DNA of 64,000 nucleotides from JAMXLO01 sp037201625 (GTDB lineage Bacteria; Pseudomonadota; Alphaproteobacteria; Acetobacterales; Acetobacteraceae): assembly GCA_037201625.1 (NCBI GenBank), contig JBBCGR010000004.1, positions 1,240,001-1,304,000 of the forward strand. Direction: 5' to 3'. Both the position numbers and the translations under genes were made by a program. Positions within the stretch are counted from its first letter, which is position 1. Each line of letters starts with the position of its first letter. Under the pieces are notes generated by a model that worked only from the letters and a program-made list of their open reading frames with translations, was not told the DNA's origin and made no database searches. Shown piece by piece: positions 39,314 to 48,288 of the stretch.

Positions 39314-40572
39314 CGCATCCAGCCGCGCTCGCGGTGGCGGACGATGTTCTCGATCATCACGATCGCATCGTCGACCACGAAGCCGACCGAGATGGTGATC
39401 GCCATCAGCGAGAAATTGTCCAGCATGTAGCCCATGAACCACATGCCGGTGAGCGTGCCGCAGATCGACAGCGGCACGGTGACGGCGGCGGCGAGCGTGG
39501 GCATCAGCCGGCGCATGAACAGCAGCACCACCAGCAGCACCAGCGCGATGGTGATCAGCATGGTGTACTGCACATCGTCGACCGAGGCGCGGATCGTGGT
39601 GGTGCGGTCGGCGATGACGGTGACGTTGATGTTGGCCGGCAGCCACTCCATCAGTTGCGGCAGCAATTCCTTGATGCGGTCGACCGTGTCGATGACGTTG
39701 GCGTTGGCCGACTTGCTGATGTTCAGCAGGATCGCCGGCTGCTTGCCGTTCCACGCCGCGAGCCGCGTGTTGGCCACGCTGTCGATCACGGTGGCGACGT
39801 CGGACAGCCGCAGCACCACGCCGTTGCCGGCCTTCAGCACCAGCGGCCGGTAGTCGGCGGCCTGCGAGATCTGGCCGTTGATGCCGATCGATTCGGTGCG
39901 GTCGGGCCCCTGGAAGGAGCCGGTCGGCTGCAGCACGTTGGCGCCGCGGATCGCGGTCAGCACGTCCTGGCTGGACAGGCCCGCGGCGGCGAGCCGCACC
40001 GGGTCGATGCGCACCCGCACCGCCGGCTTCTCGGCGCCGTTGACCGTGACCTGCGACACGCCCTCGGATTGCGACAGGCGCTGCGCCAGGATCGTGTCGG
40101 CGGCGTCGTAGATCTGTCCGGTGGTCAGCGTGTCGGACGACAGCGCGATGGTCATGATCGGCGCATCGGCCGGGTTGAACTTGCGGTAGAAGGGCCGCGT
40201 CGGCAGGTCCGACGGCAGGTCGGTGATCGCGGCGTTGATCGCCGCCTGCACGTCGCGCGCGGCGCCGTTGATGTCGCGGTCGATGTCGAACTGCACGACG
40301 ATCGAGGCGTTGCCGAGAGAACTGGTGGAGGTGATCTCGGTGACGCCGGAGATCTCCCCCAGCCTTCGCTCGAGCGGAGCCGCGACGGAGTTCGCCATGG
40401 TCTCCGGATCGGCGCCGGGCCGCGCGGCGATCACCACGATGGTGGGGATGTCGACGCTGGGCAGCGCGGAGATCGGCAGGAACCGATAGGCGACGATGCC
40501 CGACAGCAGCAGCCCGATCGACAGCAGGATGGTGGCGACCGGCCGCGCGATGAAGGGAGCGGAGAACCCCAT
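39298..40572 (-). CDS. mdtC: MdtC-like RND pump, N-terminal fragment
   Basis: 424 residues, beginning MGFSAPFIARPVATILLSIG and including RDINGAARDVQAAINAAITD and the proton-relay aspartates in SVGFVVDDAIVMIENIV. Best match in my memory is MdtC, the second inner-membrane pump of the MdtABC drug/bile-salt efflux system. The frame breaks in ENIVRHRERG: the next ten residues are wrong, while the expected continuation (AALIGSRQIGFTVLS) is in another frame. GGC-TGG where GGC-CTG-G is expected suggests one lost C at ~39322. Starts 50 bp after the first RND gene. Confidence 0.82.
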   Translation of the reverse strand: MGFSAPFIARPVATILLSIGLLLSGIVAYRFLPISALPSVDIPTIVVIAARPGADPETMANSVAAPLERRLGEISGVTEITSTSSLGNASIVVQFDIDRDINGAARDVQAAINAAITDLPSDLPTRPFYRKFNPADAPIMTIALSSDTLTTGQIYDAADTILAQRLSQSEGVSQVTVNGAEKPAVRVRIDPVRLAAAGLSSQDVLTAIRGANVLQPTGSFQGPDRTESIGINGQISQAADYRPLVLKAGNGVVLRLSDVATVIDSVANTRLAAWNGKQPAILLNISKSANANVIDTVDRIKELLPQLMEWLPANINVTVIADRTTTIRASVDDVQYTMLITIALVLLVVLLFMRRLMPTLAAAVTVPLSICGTLTGMWFMGYMLDNFSLMAITISVGFVVDDAIVMIENIVRHRERGWMRCAPR

Positions 40573-40622
40573 GGCCTAGGCTGCGCCGCGCCGCCGCGCC
40601 GTTCCCAGCGGCGAGGGGCGCC

Positions 40623-40955
40623 TCATTCCGCCGGCTCCAGCCGGGCGCCGCCGCGCGAGAGCCGCAGGCGCAGGCGCTCGAAGCCCAGGTAGATCGCGGG
40701 CGTGGTGTACAGCGTCAGGAACTGGCTCAGCAGCAGCCCGCCGATGATCGTCACGCCCAGCGGCGAGCGCAGTTCCGAGCCCGCCCCGTGCTGCAGCACC
40801 AGCGGCAGCGCACCCAGCAGCGCCGCCATCGTCGTCATCATGATCGGGCGGAACCGCAGCAGGCACGCCTCGCGGATCGCGTCCTCGGGCGAGGCGTCCT
40901 GCGTGCGCTCCGCCTCAATCGCGAAATCCACCATCATGATGGCGTTCTTCTTCAC
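40623..40955 (-). CDS. MdtB-like RND pump, C-terminal fragment
   Basis: 110 residues continuing the gene that ends at 40952: MKKNAIMMVDFAIEAERTQD, FRPIMMTTMAALLGALPLVL and FLTLYTTPAIYLGFERL. It begins exactly where the main frame derails. The plus strand here reads ACGATGCCATCAGCAG. The paralogous site at ~37795-37810 reads ACGATGCCCATCAGCAG, so one C is missing. Confidence 0.82.
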   Translation of the reverse strand: MKKNAIMMVDFAIEAERTQDASPEDAIREACLLRFRPIMMTTMAALLGALPLVLQHGAGSELRSPLGVTIIGGLLLSQFLTLYTTPAIYLGFERLRLRLSRGGARLEPAE

Positions 40956-43714
40956 GATGCCATCAGCAGTACGATGCCGACCAGCGCCACCAGCGACAGG
41001 TCGATGCCGCAGACCATCAGCGCCAGCAATGCGCCGATGCCGGCGGAGGGCAGCGTGGACAGGATGGTGATCGGGTGGATCCAGCTCTCATACAGCACGC
41101 CGAGCACGATGTAGATCACCACCAGCGCCGCCAGGATCAGCCACGGCTCGGCCGCCAGCGACTTCTGGAACTCGGCCGCGTCGCCCGAGTAGCTGCCGGT
41201 GATCGTCTCCGGCATGCCGATCTCGCGCTCGGCCAGCGCGACCGCGCTCACCGCATCGCCCAGCGAATAGCCGGGCGCCAGATCGAAGCTCAGCGTCACC
41301 GACGGGAACTGCTCCTGGTGCGTCATCACCAGCGGCGCCACCGTGCGGGTGATCGTGGCGATGCCGGACAGCGGCACCTGCGCGCCGTCCAGGCCCGGCA
41401 CGCGCAGCAGCTTCAGCACGTCGGGATCGGCCTGCCAGGCGGGATCGGCCTCCAGCACCACGCGATACTGGTTGGACTGGCCGAAGATGGTGGAGATCTG
41501 CCGCTGGCCGAACGCGTCGTACAGCGTGTCCTGGATCTCCTGCATCGTCACGCCGAGCCGCATCGCCGCGGCGCGGTCGACGTTGATGTAGGTGCGGAGC
41601 CCGTCATTCTGCTGGTCGGTGGCGACGTTCATCAGCGCCGGATCATCCGACAGCCGGCGCAGCAGCTTCGGCCCCCACAGCGCCAGTTCGGCGGGATCGG
41701 TGTCCATCAGCGTGTACTGGAACTGCGTGCGGCTGAGGCGCGTGCCGATCTGGATGTCCTGCACCGGCTGGAAGAACGCCGTGATGCCGGGCACGCCGGC
41801 GATCGACTGCTGCAGCCGCGCGATCACCACCGGGGCGGAGTCGCGCTGGCCGATCGGCTTCAGCGCGATGGTCAGCCGGCCGGTGTTGGGTGTCGCGTTG
41901 ATCGTGCCGGCGCCGACGAACGACACCACGCCGGTCACCGCCGGGTCGTGCTCGACGATCCGCGCAACCTGGGTCTGCAACTCGATCAGGCGCGGGATGG
42001 AGATGCTCTGCGAGGCCTCGGTGACGGCGACCAGCACGCCGGTGTCCTGCTGCGGCAGGAAGCCCTTCGGCACCACCAGGTACAGCCCGATCGTGCCGAC
42101 CAGCGTCGCCACGCCGATCAGCAGCACCATCGTCTGGTGGCGCAGCGACCAGATGAGGCTGCTGCGGTAGGCGGCGAGCAGCCGGTCGAAGCCCGCCTCG
42201 CTGAGCCGCGCGATGCGGCCGGGCCGTTCCTCCTGCGCCGGGCGCAGGAAGCGGCCGCACATCATCGGCGTCAGCGTCAGCGACACCACCGCCGAGACCA
42301 CCACCGCGACCGACAGCGTGACCGAGAACTCCTTGAACAGCCGCCCCACCACGCCGCCCATGAACAGCAGCGGGATGAACACCGCGATCAGCGACACGGT
42401 CAGCGAGATGATGGTGAAGCCGATCTGCGCCGCGCCACGATACGCCGCCTGTAGCGGGCGCATGCCCTGCTCGATGTAGCGCACGATGTTCTCGATCATC
42501 ACGATCGCATCGTCGACCACGAAGCCGGTGGCGATCGTCAGTGCCATCAGCGACAGGTTGTCGAGCGCGTAGCCAAGCTGCTGCATCACGCCGAACGTGC
42601 CGATCAGCGACAGCGGCAGCGCGACCGCCGGGATCAGCGTGGCACGCAGCGAATGCAGGAACAGGAAGATCACGCCGACCACCAGGACCACCGAGATGAC
42701 CAGCGTGATCTGCACGTCGAGCACCGAGGCGCGGATCGTCTCGGTGCGGTCGGTCACCACCGTGAGGCTGATGCCGGAGGGAATGGCGGCCTGCAGCTTC
42801 GGCAAGGCGTCCTTCACCGACTGGACGGTCTGCACGATGTTGGCGCCGGGCTGGCGCTGGACGTCCAGCACCGCCGCGGGCTGGTCCTTGTACCAGGCGG
42901 CGACGCGGTCGTTCTCGACGCCCTTCACGACGCTGCCGATGTCGGACATGCGCACCGGCGCGTTGTTGCGCCAGGCGATCACCAGGTTCTGGTAGGCGGC
43001 GGCGTCCACCAACTGGTCGTTGGCGCCGAGGGCGACGGCGAGGCGCGGGCCGTCGAAGCCGCCTTTGGCGCCGTTCACGTTGCCGTTGGCGACGGCGGTG
43101 CGCACGTCCTCCATCGCCAGGCCATAGGAGGCGAGCCGCGCCGGATCGACGCGCACGCGCACCGCCGGGCGCAGGCCGCCCTGCACGGTGACGCGGCCCA
43201 CGCCGTCGATCTGCGACAGTTTCGGCTGCAACAATGTGTCGGCGGCATCGCTCACCACGTCGATCGGCAGCGAATCGGACGTCAGCGCCAGCGTCAGGAT
43301 CGGCGCATCCGCCGGGTTCACCTTGGCGTAGACCGGCGGGTAGGGGAGGTTGGCGGGCAGCGTGCCGGCCGCGGCATTGATCGCCGCCTGCACGTCCTGC
43401 GCCGCCGAATCCATGCTGCGGTTGAGGTCGAATTGCAGCGTGATCTGGCTGGTGCCCTCGGCACTCTGCGAGGTCATGGTCACCAGGCCGGGGATCTGGC
43501 CGAACTGGCGCTCCAGCGAGGCGGTGACCAGCGTTTCCATCGTCTCCGGGTTGGCGCCCGGAAGCTGCGTGGTGACCACGACCGTGGGGAAGTCGACCTC
43601 GGGCAGGGCGGAGACCGGCAGCGCGCGATACCCGAGGGCGCCCGCCAGCAGGATGGCGATCGCCAGCAGCCAGGTGGCGATCGGCCGCGCGATGAAGGGG
43701 GCGGAGACGTTCAT
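40952..43714 (-). CDS. mdtB: MdtB-like RND efflux pump, main part (C-terminus frameshifted)
   Basis: 920 residues of an expected ~1030. Inner-membrane proton-drug antiporter: MNVSAPFIARPIATWLLAIA, RSMDSAAQDVQAAINAAAG, relay aspartates in ATGFVVDDAIVMIENIV, VSLIAVFIPLLFMGGVVGRL and the second-half docking loops. It opens like MdtB and pairs with the MdtC-like gene downstream. It ends prematurely at GIVLLMAS because of the apparent one-base loss at ~40960; the rest is at 40623-40955. Starts 13 bp after the membrane-fusion gene. Confidence 0.85.
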   Translation of the reverse strand: MNVSAPFIARPIATWLLAIAILLAGALGYRALPVSALPEVDFPTVVVTTQLPGANPETMETLVTASLERQFGQIPGLVTMTSQSAEGTSQITLQFDLNRSMDSAAQDVQAAINAAAGTLPANLPYPPVYAKVNPADAPILTLALTSDSLPIDVVSDAADTLLQPKLSQIDGVGRVTVQGGLRPAVRVRVDPARLASYGLAMEDVRTAVANGNVNGAKGGFDGPRLAVALGANDQLVDAAAYQNLVIAWRNNAPVRMSDIGSVVKGVENDRVAAWYKDQPAAVLDVQRQPGANIVQTVQSVKDALPKLQAAIPSGISLTVVTDRTETIRASVLDVQITLVISVVLVVGVIFLFLHSLRATLIPAVALPLSLIGTFGVMQQLGYALDNLSLMALTIATGFVVDDAIVMIENIVRYIEQGMRPLQAAYRGAAQIGFTIISLTVSLIAVFIPLLFMGGVVGRLFKEFSVTLSVAVVVSAVVSLTLTPMMCGRFLRPAQEERPGRIARLSEAGFDRLLAAYRSSLIWSLRHQTMVLLIGVATLVGTIGLYLVVPKGFLPQQDTGVLVAVTEASQSISIPRLIELQTQVARIVEHDPAVTGVVSFVGAGTINATPNTGRLTIALKPIGQRDSAPVVIARLQQSIAGVPGITAFFQPVQDIQIGTRLSRTQFQYTLMDTDPAELALWGPKLLRRLSDDPALMNVATDQQNDGLRTYINVDRAAAMRLGVTMQEIQDTLYDAFGQRQISTIFGQSNQYRVVLEADPAWQADPDVLKLLRVPGLDGAQVPLSGIATITRTVAPLVMTHQEQFPSVTLSFDLAPGYSLGDAVSAVALAEREIGMPETITGSYSGDAAEFQKSLAAEPWLILAALVVIYIVLGVLYESWIHPITILSTLPSAGIGALLALMVCGIDLSLVALVGIVLLMAS

Positions 43715-43727
43715 GCGTGGTGTCGGA

Positions 43728-44990
43728 TCAGCCCGACGCCCCGGCGTTGCGCCGCCGCGTGCCCGGCGCGGACGGCTGATCGCCGGAGGGCGCGGGGCCG
43801 GAGGTGCCCGGCTGCGACACCGTCACCTTGCTGCCGTCGTTCAGCCGCGACGTGCCGTCGACCACCACCTTCTCGCCCGGCTTCAAACCGTCGGTGACGA
43901 TGCTGGCCTGCGCGTCCTCGTGGCCGATCTTCACGTTGCGCCGCGTCGTGGTGTTGTCCGCATTCACCACATACACATAGGAACCGCGCGGCCCGCGCTG
44001 CACTGCCGCCGGCGGCACCACCACAGCACCCTTCACCGTGTCCACCTGCACCTCGGCGCCGACGAAGGCGCCCGGCCACAGCCGGCTCTCGGCGTTGGGG
44101 AAGGTCGCCTTCAGCTTGATCGTGCCAGTGGTGGGATCGACCTGGTTGTCCAGCACCGTCAGCGTCCCGGTATCCAGCACGCCCGCCGGGCTGCCGGCGG
44201 AGCCCTGCGCATAGGCGATCACCTTCGCGGTGCCCTGGCTCATGGCCTTGGCGACCTGCGGCAGCGTCTGCTGCGGCAGCGTGAACACCACCGAGACCGG
44301 CTGTAGCTGGGTGATCACCACGAGGCCGGTGGCGTCCGAGGCGTGCACGATATTGCCGGCATCGACCTGGCGCATGCCCGTGCGGCCGTCCAGCGGCGAG
44401 GCGATCGTCGCATAGCCAAGCTGCGTGCGCGCGTTGTCGATCTGCGCCTGGTCCTGCTTCACCAGCGCCTCGAACTGCGCCACCTGCGCGCGCGCCGTGT
44501 CGGCCTGCTGGCCGGGCGTGTAGTTGCTCGCCGCCAGCTTGGCGTAGCGCGCCAGGTCCAGCCTGGCATTGGCAAGCTGTGCCTCGTCCTGCGCCTTCTT
44601 CGCCACCGCCTGGTCGAATGCGGCCTGGTAGGTGCGCGGATCGACCTGGGCCAGCACGTCGCCCTTCTTCACGAACTGGCCTTCGTTGAAGTTCACCGCG
44701 ACCAGCGGGCCGTCCACCATCGGCCGCACCGTCACCGTGTTGAACGCCTGCACCGTGCCCAGCCCGTCGAGGTAGATCGGCACGTCCTTCTGTTCGGCGG
44801 TCGCGACCAGCACCGGCACCGCCTGGCCCGCGTTGCGTCCGCGCGCCGCCTGGCCGGCGGAGCCCGACGGCCAGAACCAGATCGCATAGCCGATGCCGGC
44901 GAGCACCAGCAGGCACAGCAGCACCATGACCCAGCGCCGCGAGCGCTGGCGCGTCATCACGTCCGGCGGTTCGCGGGTCAGGGAATCCAT
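43728..44990 (-). CDS. mdtA: RND periplasmic adaptor (MdtA-like membrane fusion protein)
   Basis: 420 residues. N-terminal inner-membrane anchor at ~21-40 (VMVLLCLLVLAGIGYAIWFW). The lipoyl half-motif TVTVRPMVDGPLVAVNFNEG and QFVKKGDVLAQVDPRTYQAA, the coiled-coil hairpin (KKAQDEAQLANARLDLARYA) and second lipoyl half QLGYATIASPLDGRTGMRQV are all visible. The beta-barrel part and a Pro/Gly-rich tail follow. It links the RND dimer to the outer-membrane channel. The gene order outer membrane factor, adaptor, MdtB, MdtC on one strand indicates one operon. Confidence 0.92.
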   Translation of the reverse strand: MDSLTREPPDVMTRQRSRRWVMVLLCLLVLAGIGYAIWFWPSGSAGQAARGRNAGQAVPVLVATAEQKDVPIYLDGLGTVQAFNTVTVRPMVDGPLVAVNFNEGQFVKKGDVLAQVDPRTYQAAFDQAVAKKAQDEAQLANARLDLARYAKLAASNYTPGQQADTARAQVAQFEALVKQDQAQIDNARTQLGYATIASPLDGRTGMRQVDAGNIVHASDATGLVVITQLQPVSVVFTLPQQTLPQVAKAMSQGTAKVIAYAQGSAGSPAGVLDTGTLTVLDNQVDPTTGTIKLKATFPNAESRLWPGAFVGAEVQVDTVKGAVVVPPAAVQRGPRGSYVYVVNADNTTTRRNVKIGHEDAQASIVTDGLKPGEKVVVDGTSRLNDGSKVTVSQPGTSGPAPSGDQPSAPGTRRRNAGASG

Positions 44991-45006
44991 GGCGGACCTC
45001 GATGCG

Positions 45007-46515
45007 TCACTTCAGATTGCCTCCGACCGGCAGGGCGAAGCCACCGGGCGCTATCCCCGGGCGAAGTCCCGGGAACTGATCCTCGATCGGGCCGGACGGC
45101 GCAATCCAGCCGCCGCCCATCGCCTTGTACAGATTGAGCAGCGCCTGCACCCGCAGCAATCGCACCTGCACCAGCGCGTCCTCGGCATTCAGCAGGGTGA
45201 TCTCGGCCTGCAGCACCGTGGTCACGTCGATGGTGCCAGCCTCCATCTGGGCGCGCGCGATGGTGGCGGCACGCTGCGCCGTGGTGACCGCCTCGCGCTG
45301 GCGCGCCTCCTGCTCGGTGGTGAAGCGCCACGCGGTGAGCGCCAGCTCGATGTCGGTGAATGCCTGGATCACCGCCTTGCGGTAGCCGGCCAGCAGCTCA
45401 TCGTAGCGGCCCCTGGTCTGCTCGAGCTGGCCGCGGAGTACGCCGCCGTCGAACAGCGGCTGGGTCAGGCCGGCGGCCAGCGACACGAGCGTGCCGCCGG
45501 GCGTGAACAGCGTGTTGAGCGCGGCGTTGGAGAAGCCGTAGGAGCCGGTGAGCTGGATCGACGGGAAGAACGCCGCGCGCGCCACCTTGATGTCGAAATT
45601 GGCGGCGACCAGCAGGGCTTCGGCTTCCGCCACGTCCGGGCGGCGCTGCAGCAGTGCCGAGGGCAGGCCTGGCGAGACGAGCGGCAGCGACAGGGTGGTG
45701 AGCGAGCCTGGCCGCACGGTGATCGCCTCGGGCGGCCGGCCGACCAGGATGCCGAGACCGACCAGTTCCTGTTCGAGCTGGTTGCGCAGCGAGGGGATGA
45801 TGGCGCGCTCGGTCGCCACCAGCGATTCCTGCTGCGCCAGGTCGAGCCCGCTCGCGGTGCCGGCGTCGAGCCGGCCGCGGATCACCGCCAGCGTCTGTTC
45901 CGCGTCGCGCAGGTTGCTCTGCGCCACCACCAGCCGGTCCGCCAGGGCGAGTGCGGTGAACCAGGCGTTGGCAACGTTGGTCACCACGGTCAGCGCGACC
46001 ACCTGCTGGTCGAACCGGCTGAACACGGCGCTCGCCATGGCCGACTGGCGGATGGCGCGGTTGCGGCCCCAGAAATCGACCTCATAGGCGATGTTGAACG
46101 GCCCGAAATCATAGCTGCGCACGTCGATCGTGGAGGTGGTGCTGCCGCCGCGCGAGACGCCGGTGAAGCCGCGGCTGGAACCGGTCTGCTGCCAGCTTGC
46201 CGATGCGGTGGTGGCGACGTTGGGCAGCATGGCGGCCCCGGCGATGCGCACCTGGGCGTCGGCCTGGCGGACCCGGGCGACTGCCGCGGCGATGTCGAGG
46301 TTGTGGGTGCGGGCCTCGTCGATCAGCGCGTTCAGCTCGACCGAATCGAAGCCGCGCCACCAGTCCTCGCTGGGCCACGCCTCGGTCGCGGACGCTTCGG
46401 TCGCACGGTATTGTACAGGCATCTCCATTTCCGGCCGCGCGTAGTCGGGGCCGAGGTTGCAGGCGCCGAGCGGCACTGCGAATGCCATGGCGCAGAGTAA
46501 CAGGAGACGGTTCAT
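45007..46515 (-). CDS. NodT-family outer-membrane efflux lipoprotein (TolC-like)
   Basis: 502 residues. Lipoprotein signal MNRLLLLCAMAFAVPLGACN with lipobox LGAC (Cys19), then GPDYARPEMEMP, the usual NodT/OprM opening. Two outer-membrane-factor repeats with coiled-coil regions: LIDEARTHNLDIAAAVARVR in the first half and RRPDVAEAEALLVAANFDIK plus YGFSNAALNTLF in the second. It forms the exit duct of the pump. First gene of the four-gene efflux operon; the adaptor starts 16 bp later. Its promoter should lie in 46516-46859. Confidence 0.92.
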   Translation of the reverse strand: MNRLLLLCAMAFAVPLGACNLGPDYARPEMEMPVQYRATEASATEAWPSEDWWRGFDSVELNALIDEARTHNLDIAAAVARVRQADAQVRIAGAAMLPNVATTASASWQQTGSSRGFTGVSRGGSTTSTIDVRSYDFGPFNIAYEVDFWGRNRAIRQSAMASAVFSRFDQQVVALTVVTNVANAWFTALALADRLVVAQSNLRDAEQTLAVIRGRLDAGTASGLDLAQQESLVATERAIIPSLRNQLEQELVGLGILVGRPPEAITVRPGSLTTLSLPLVSPGLPSALLQRRPDVAEAEALLVAANFDIKVARAAFFPSIQLTGSYGFSNAALNTLFTPGGTLVSLAAGLTQPLFDGGVLRGQLEQTRGRYDELLAGYRKAVIQAFTDIELALTAWRFTTEQEARQREAVTTAQRAATIARAQMEAGTIDVTTVLQAEITLLNAEDALVQVRLLRVQALLNLYKAMGGGWIAPSGPIEDQFPGLRPGIAPGGFALPVGGNLK

Positions 46516-46859
46516 GACCAGGTTCCCGACGCACGTCCTATCGGAACACCTGCCATTGCCTGATCACCGCGAACCCCTGCCGTGCACTATCATGCCACCC
46601 CGAAGGCGGCGCAAAGATGTCACTGACAGGGTCTTGTAACCCCTGTGTGTCGCGGGTGCGGGTGGCGCGCAGCCGCCCCTGCACGGCGGGCAGCCGGATC
46701 ACCGACCGCACGGCGCTCGCTGTGACCACAGCCTCCGACACCGCCGATCAGAAGCCTGCGCCGACGCAAGCACACTCAGCAGCGGATGGGCACGACCTCC
46801 AGGCAACGGCAGCGAGCCTCGTTGCCTGGGAGTGTGACTCCCCCCGCGGCGATCGCGCT
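46516..46859. other. Gene-free upstream region of the efflux operon with a palindrome
   Basis: 344 bp without a credible gene between two minus-strand genes. It should contain the efflux operon promoter. A perfect palindrome TGTCA-C-TGACA lies at 46618-46628, about 105 bp before the outer-membrane-factor start. ACAGGG...CCCCTGT arms (46625-46645) overlap it. This would suit a dimeric repressor, but no regulator gene lies beside the operon. I see no other structure. Confidence 0.4.
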
Positions 46860-47219
46860 TCAGCGCGAGGCGAGGTAGCCCAGGCTGCCGCCCACGAAGG
46901 CGCCGACCGCCGCACGGGCGGTGAAGAACGCGCCCCATCCGAGGGCCATCGCCTCGGGTGCGGCCGCCACGACGCCCGGTGCCGCCACGATGGCAGCGGC
47001 GGGGAAGATCGCCGGCCAGACCAGCGCCGCCACCGTCGCGCCAGCCGCGGCACCCACCACGATCGGCACCAGCGCGCCACGAGGGGGCGGCGGCATCGGC
47101 ATCGCCATCATGGGCATGGGTGCCGCCGGCGCCGGCTGGGCCGCGGCAGGGTGCCACACGGCGTGCGCCGGACCTGCCAGCGCGAAGCCAAGCACGAGAG
47201 CCATTGCAGACGATCGCAT
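46860..47219 (-). CDS. Small exported membrane-associated protein, unknown function
   Basis: 119 residues; AGGAG seven bases before the ATG. Signal peptide MRSSAMALVLGFALAGPAHA, then a Met/Pro-rich stretch (PMPMMAMPMPPPPRG) and two Gly/Ala-rich hydrophobic segments (LVPIVVGAAAGATVAALVW and FFTARAAVGAFVGGSLGYL) that look like short glycine-zipper membrane helices. No family recognised. The good ribosome site and signal peptide argue that it is real. Confidence 0.6.
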   Translation of the reverse strand: MRSSAMALVLGFALAGPAHAVWHPAAAQPAPAAPMPMMAMPMPPPPRGALVPIVVGAAAGATVAALVWPAIFPAAAIVAAPGVVAAAPEAMALGWGAFFTARAAVGAFVGGSLGYLASR

Positions 47220-47326
47220 CCGCGTTCTCCTGGCTCGATTGCCGGGCGGGACAGTAGACCCGCGCGGCCGCCGCGCCTATCGGATTCGCAGCGCCTCGGT
47301 ACAGGAGCGACGCTATTGCGCAGCCG

Positions 47327-48187
47327 TCACCGTCCGGCGGCGGCCAGGATGCGCTGTGCCAGCTTCCAGTGCGGCCGGTCGATCATCTTGCCGTCCAGCG
47401 CGAACACGCCGGAATCCGGATTGGCGCTGAACGCGGCGTCCACCCGCTCGGCCCAGCGCACCTGGTCGGGCGCGGGCGTGAAGGCCGCGTTCACCGGCTC
47501 GATCTGCGCCGGATGGATCAGGATCTTGCCGGCGAAGCCATCGGCCGCCGCGGCGTCCGCCTCGCGCCGCAATCCGGCCGGGTCGCTGTGATCGGGATAC
47601 GGGGTGTCGATCGCCGGCACGCCGAGGGCACCGGCCGCGACCAGGACCTGCGCGCGCGCCAGCACCACCGGCGCGGGATAGCTGCCGTCCGGGTGGCGCG
47701 GCGCGATGCCCAGATCGGCCGACAGATCCTCGGCGCCGAAGCAGATGGCCCGCAGCCGTGCCGCGGTGCCGGCATAATCGCCGAGGGTGAAGACCGATGC
47801 TGCGGTTTCCGTGACGATGGCGACGACGCCGACGCTGCCGATGGGGGCGCCCGAGGCTGCCTCCAGTGCGTCGAGATGATGGCCCAGGATGGCGAGGTCG
47901 GCGGGTCCGCTGCATTTCGGCAGCATGATCGCGGCGGGCCGGGCAGGGACGATGGCCGCCAGGTCGTCGAGGTACCAGGCCGTGCCGCGCGGGTTGACCC
48001 GGACGATCAGGCCGCGCCCTGGATGCGCGCGCACGACGTCCGGCAGGATGGCGCGTGCGGTCGGCTTGGCCGGGGCGGCGACGGAATCCTCGAGGTCCAG
48101 GATCACCGCATCGGCGGCCGAGGCGATTGCCTTGGCCATTTTCCGCTCGGAATCGCCGGGGGCGAACAACGGGCTGCGCAGTCGCAT
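47327..48187 (-). CDS. HpcH/HpaI aldolase / CitE-like CoA ester lyase
   Basis: 286 residues, CitE-like TIM barrel. Family motifs: LRSPLFAPGDSERKMAKAIA, AVILDLEDSVAAPAKPTAR with the conserved Glu-Asp metal/substrate site, IMLPKCSGPADLAIL, AICFGAEDLSADLGI and GKILIHPAQIEPVNAAFTP. It cleaves or forms (S)-malyl-CoA, citramalyl-CoA or related beta-hydroxyacyl-CoA; the exact substrate is not evident. Free-standing rather than part of a citrate lyase operon. Divergent from the liv-type transporter across ~100 bp, so a functional link to the imported compound is possible. Confidence 0.88.
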   Translation of the reverse strand: MRLRSPLFAPGDSERKMAKAIASAADAVILDLEDSVAAPAKPTARAILPDVVRAHPGRGLIVRVNPRGTAWYLDDLAAIVPARPAAIMLPKCSGPADLAILGHHLDALEAASGAPIGSVGVVAIVTETAASVFTLGDYAGTAARLRAICFGAEDLSADLGIAPRHPDGSYPAPVVLARAQVLVAAGALGVPAIDTPYPDHSDPAGLRREADAAAADGFAGKILIHPAQIEPVNAAFTPAPDQVRWAERVDAAFSANPDSGVFALDGKMIDRPHWKLAQRILAAAGR

Positions 48188-48288
48188 GCGAAAGACCTCG
48201 CTTATTGGGACGCAGCAATCTTGCGCCCCCGTCGGCGATATGCAATCAGCGGCGCCACAGGGACCTTAACGTGAAGGAGACGTCCGGG

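Noticed and set aside
37916..39430. 504-codon plus-strand frame opposite the MdtC-like gene
   Set aside because: Antisense shadow rich in Arg/His/Gln; it is unbroken only because it is in a different frame from the one-base losses.
40940..40980. Programmed ribosomal frameshift in the RND genes
   Set aside because: No slippery heptamer or downstream structure stands out, and the paralogue in the same window has the unbroken form at the homologous site; a missing base is simpler.
46617..47591. 324-codon plus-strand frame over the gap and small exported protein gene
   Set aside because: Arg/His-rich shadow translation with no domain; the minus-strand gene at 46860-47219 has a ribosome site and signal peptide.
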